NCBI RefSeq assembly: GCF_002482385.1
Contig: NZ_DLFW01000041.1
Span: 161,041-225,040 of the forward strand
Length of the DNA: 64,000 nt
DNA from: Dysgonomonas sp. UBA7710
Lineage (GTDB): Bacteria > Bacteroidota > Bacteroidia > Bacteroidales > Dysgonomonadaceae
Direction: 5' to 3'
In this document: one piece after another, positions 61,323 to 64,000 of the stretch
Layout of the letters: every line of letters starts with the position of its first letter
How positions within the stretch are numbered: the stretch's first letter is position 1
Program-made: the position numbers and the translations under genes
The notes under the pieces: model-generated
Told to the model about the DNA's origin: nothing
Databases searched by the model: none
Seen by the model: the letters and a program-made list of their open reading frames with translations, nothing else

Positions 61323-63905
61323 ATGAAAAAAGCAAGTATCTACCTCTTAATTATTTTACTCTTTATTCCTGTATTTAAAACAATTGCCAGTGAACCCACA
61401 TCGGCTTATCTGTTCGCGTACGCTACTGATAAGAATTCCAATCACAACGGCCTGCACTTCGCATGGAGTGTAGACAAGGAAAACTGGTTCCCCATAGGCC
61501 CCGAACACAGTTATGTAAAATGTGACTACGGACGCTGGGGCTCTGAGAAAAAAATGTTTTCTCCTTTCCTCTTCCAGTCTCCCGATGGTATGTGGAACTG
61601 CGTATGGAGCATGAACGAAAGAGACGGGGCGTTTGCCGCCGTATCATCTCCCGACCTTGTCTACTGGGGGCGGCAATCCTACCCTCTGGTCATGGAAAAC
61701 GGGAATTGCCTTTCACCTGAAATCACCTACGACAATGCAAGTAAACTTTATACAATCACATGGTTAAGCTCGGATAAGCAAGCCTATGCCGTTACCACGA
61801 AAGATTTTAAAGATTACAGTTCTGCAAAAAAAGTTGCAGGCATTCCCAATCTGCGGGAAACTGCAATTATATCAGGAAAAACTGAAACTGGAACATTGCA
61901 CCAAGTGTCGTGGAAAGTGATTGACGGACTGATAAAAGCGCAGCAATTAGTGGCTTATAAAAGTATATTGAACGCCGAGAATTCAAGCACTGACAAAGAG
62001 CGTTTTGCTTCTCTAAAACCTGTGGATGCAACCATCACCCTAGATGCTTCCAAAACTAAAAAAATAAGCGATCTGCTATTGGGAATGTTCTTTGAAGATA
62101 TAAACTATGCTGCCGATGGAGGTCTTTATGCGGAGCTTATCCAGAACAGGGGTTTCGAATACGCTCTGAGCGATAAGGAAGGACGCGACAAAGACTGGAA
62201 CAACTACAAAGCATGGAGTGTAACCGGCGATCAGGCTGTATTCACAATCGATTCCGTATCCCCTATCCATCCCAATAACAAGCATTATGCCATGCTTCAG
62301 GTCAGCCAGCCAGGTACAGGGCTGATAAACGAAGGATTCGACGGTATCGCTGTAAAAGCCGGAGAGAAATATAACTTCTCGGTATTTGCACGCACACCGG
62401 AAGCAAAAAAAGGAAAACTAATTGTAAGACTGACTGATAAGAACGGGAAGATTTATGGAGAAACTACCACAAAAGCCATTTCCGGCGACTGGAAGAAATA
62501 TGATGCCGTAATAACCGTTAGCCAGACTATAACAGACGCAAAACTGGAGGTCGTTCCACAAATGACGGGCAGAGTGGAACTGGATATGATTTCTCTTTTC
62601 CCTCAAAAAACGTTCAGAGGACACAAAAACGGATTGCGGGAAGACCTCGCTCAGGTTATCGCCGATATGAATCCGCGTTTTGTCCGCTTCCCCGGAGGTT
62701 GTGTGGCTCATGGCGACGGACTGGGCAATATATACCATTGGAAAAATACGATAGGCCCGCTCGAAGCCCGCAAACCTCAACGGAACCTGTGGGGATACCA
62801 TCAGACAGCCGGATTGGGGTATTTCGAATACTTCCGGTTCTGCGAAGATTTAGGAGCTGAGCCGGTTCCTGTGGTAGCGGCAGGAGTACCGTGCCAGAAT
62901 TCGGCGCACCACGGTTGCTCTCTGGGCGGGCAACAAGGCGGAATACCGATGAGCGAAATGGGAAATTATATACAGGATGTACTAGACCTGATAGAATGGG
63001 CAAATGGCGATGTAAACACCACATGGGGTAAAAAACGTGCAGAGGCAGGGCATCCCAAACCATTCAACCTGAAATATATCGGAATAGGAAACGAAGACAT
63101 TATCTCCGATATTTTCGAGGAACGTTTTACCATGATATTCAATGCCGTAAAAGAAAAGTATCCCGAAATAACCGTAATAGGCACAGTCGGGCCTTTCTAT
63201 GAAGGGACAGACTATGTGGAAGGCTGGGGTATCGCCGATAAATTACATATCCCGATGGTAGATGAGCATTATTACAATCCACCGGGATGGTATATCCACA
63301 ATCAGGATTTTTACGACAAATACGACCGTTCGAAGTCGAAAGTGTATCTGGGTGAATATGCCGCCCACCTTCCGGGCAGGCCGAATAATGTGGAAACAGC
63401 TTTGGCTGAAGCTCTTCATCTGGCCAATGTGGAGCGTAACGGAGATATTGTAACAATGACTTCTTATGCGCCACTGCTGGCAAAAGAAGGACATACCCAA
63501 TGGAATCCCGACCTGATATATTTCAATAATACCGAAGTGAAACCGACTGTGAGCTATTATGTACAGAAACTGTACGGACAGCATTCGGGAGACGAATACC
63601 TGACAAGTAAGATAGAGCTTTCAGACAATCGGGATGCTGTTCAGAAACGTATTGCAAAATCAATCGTCCGCGATAGCAAGACCGGAGATGTGATTGTGAA
63701 ACTGGTGAATTTGCTGCCTGTAGAAGTAAATGCAAAATTAGACCTGACGGGCATCAGTATAACAAATCCTATGGCTTCAAGAACTTTGCTGACAGGCACA
63801 CCTGACGATAAATCGGCCAAACCGGTATCAGATAGTTTCAATGTAGGGGATAACTGTAAATTACCCGCTTATTCTTTCACTGTGCTAAGGTTTAAGACGA
63901 ATTAA
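61323..63905 (+). CDS. Large GH51 alpha-L-arabinofuranosidase with partial GH43-like N-terminus and CBM-like insert
   Basis: The 860-residue protein has a signal peptide ending KTIASEP. Residues 25-212 look like part of a GH43-type propeller (YLFAYATDKNSNHNGLHFAW, SPFLFQSPDGMWNCVWSMNE), too short for five blades. GH51 starts at about 233 (ISDLLLGMFFEDINYAADGG). A CBM4/9-like domain sits at about 285-425 (LINEGFDGIAVKAGEKYNFS). The catalytic barrel has FVRFPGGCVAHGDGLGN, YIGIGNEDII (acid/base Glu about 589) and VYLGEYAAHLPGRP (nucleophile Glu about 678). The end is LPAYSFTVLRFKTN. It likely removes arabinofuranose side chains. Confidence 0.9.
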   Translation: MKKASIYLLIILLFIPVFKTIASEPTSAYLFAYATDKNSNHNGLHFAWSVDKENWFPIGPEHSYVKCDYGRWGSEKKMFSPFLFQSPDGMWNCVWSMNERDGAFAAVSSPDLVYWGRQSYPLVMENGNCLSPEITYDNASKLYTITWLSSDKQAYAVTTKDFKDYSSAKKVAGIPNLRETAIISGKTETGTLHQVSWKVIDGLIKAQQLVAYKSILNAENSSTDKERFASLKPVDATITLDASKTKKISDLLLGMFFEDINYAADGGLYAELIQNRGFEYALSDKEGRDKDWNNYKAWSVTGDQAVFTIDSVSPIHPNNKHYAMLQVSQPGTGLINEGFDGIAVKAGEKYNFSVFARTPEAKKGKLIVRLTDKNGKIYGETTTKAISGDWKKYDAVITVSQTITDAKLEVVPQMTGRVELDMISLFPQKTFRGHKNGLREDLAQVIADMNPRFVRFPGGCVAHGDGLGNIYHWKNTIGPLEARKPQRNLWGYHQTAGLGYFEYFRFCEDLGAEPVPVVAAGVPCQNSAHHGCSLGGQQGGIPMSEMGNYIQDVLDLIEWANGDVNTTWGKKRAEAGHPKPFNLKYIGIGNEDIISDIFEERFTMIFNAVKEKYPEITVIGTVGPFYEGTDYVEGWGIADKLHIPMVDEHYYNPPGWYIHNQDFYDKYDRSKSKVYLGEYAAHLPGRPNNVETALAEALHLANVERNGDIVTMTSYAPLLAKEGHTQWNPDLIYFNNTEVKPTVSYYVQKLYGQHSGDEYLTSKIELSDNRDAVQKRIAKSIVRDSKTGDVIVKLVNLLPVEVNAKLDLTGISITNPMASRTLLTGTPDDKSAKPVSDSFNVGDNCKLPAYSFTVLRFKTN

Positions 63906-63924
63906 AAAGTTTATCTATATAGTA

Positions 63925-64000
63925 AGCTATTAGCCTCTAGCTGTTAGCTTATAGCTCTTTGAAAAAATAATTAGCAGATTTGTAAATTAGCATATTAGCA
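63925..64000. repeat. TTAGC-rich repetitive spacer at the window end
   Basis: AGCTATTAGC (63925-63934) and AGCTGTTAGC (63939-63948) are followed by several more TTAGC units. It resembles the short repetitive spacer near 23100 in style but not in sequence. The element continues past the window. Confidence 0.4.

Noticed and set aside
1..64000. CRISPR arrays, tRNA or rRNA genes, insertion sequences
   Set aside because: No regularly spaced repeats, cloverleaf signatures, rRNA-like stretches or transposase motifs were seen on reading both strands.

Overview
The window is from a Bacteroidales chromosome, most like Dysgonomonas or a close relative. The evidence is two SusC/SusD pairs, FimA/Mfa-type fimbrillin lipoproteins, DUF3575, BACON and FISUMP domains, an ECF sigma/FecR pair, many lipoproteins, A+T-rich spacers, weak Shine-Dalgarno signals and several promoters of the Bacteroidetes form TTTG-N19-21-TAnnTTTG. 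The genus is a guess; the order is well supported. No rRNA, tRNA, CRISPR array, integrase or insertion sequence was recognised.

Region 1 (1-18.9 kb) is a large fimbrial locus built as two arms running away from a central AraC-type regulator. The minus arm holds a FimA-like fimbrillin, a second Mfa-like lipoprotein, a DUF3575 protein and a TPR/PD40/OmpA protein cut by the window edge. The plus arm holds an orphan DUF3868-like fragment, a major fimbrillin, a FimB/Mfa2-like anchor, a fimbrillin with a BACON-like and a C-terminal FISUMP domain (probable tip adhesin), a long fimbrillin with BACON-like repeats and a thioredoxin-like lipoprotein. After an internal promoter come a clostripain-family (C11) cysteine peptidase lipoprotein, a second DUF3575 protein and a large OmpA-like/TPR lipoprotein. 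The protease and the thioredoxin inside the locus suggest dedicated maturation of the pilins.

Region 2 (18.9-24.1 kb) holds an exported nitroreductase, a TonB-dependent receptor with its DUF4249 lipoprotein, and an orphan phage-terminase-like HTH gene bordered by REP-like palindromes.

Region 3 (24.1-46.9 kb) is a mannose-glycan utilisation locus: ROK kinase, MFS transporter and mannose-6-phosphate isomerase fusion; a GntR/UTRA regulator; a serine-type sulfatase; SusC, SusD and DUF3823; GH92 and GH38 alpha-mannosidases; and a divergent GH92. An exact 14-bp operator (ATGTATGAACATAT) occurs once before the isomerase operon and three times between the divergent mannosidase genes, with a perfect palindromic relative before the sulfatase. 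The GntR protein very probably controls the whole set.

Region 4 (46.9-64 kb) starts with a zinc metallopeptidase, then a second utilisation locus: ECF sigma, FecR anti-sigma, SusC with STN domain, SusD, then GH51, a small Tat-exported protein, GH31, GH43 and a GH51 with a partial GH43-like N-terminus. The enzymes point to arabinose- and possibly xylose-containing plant glycans.
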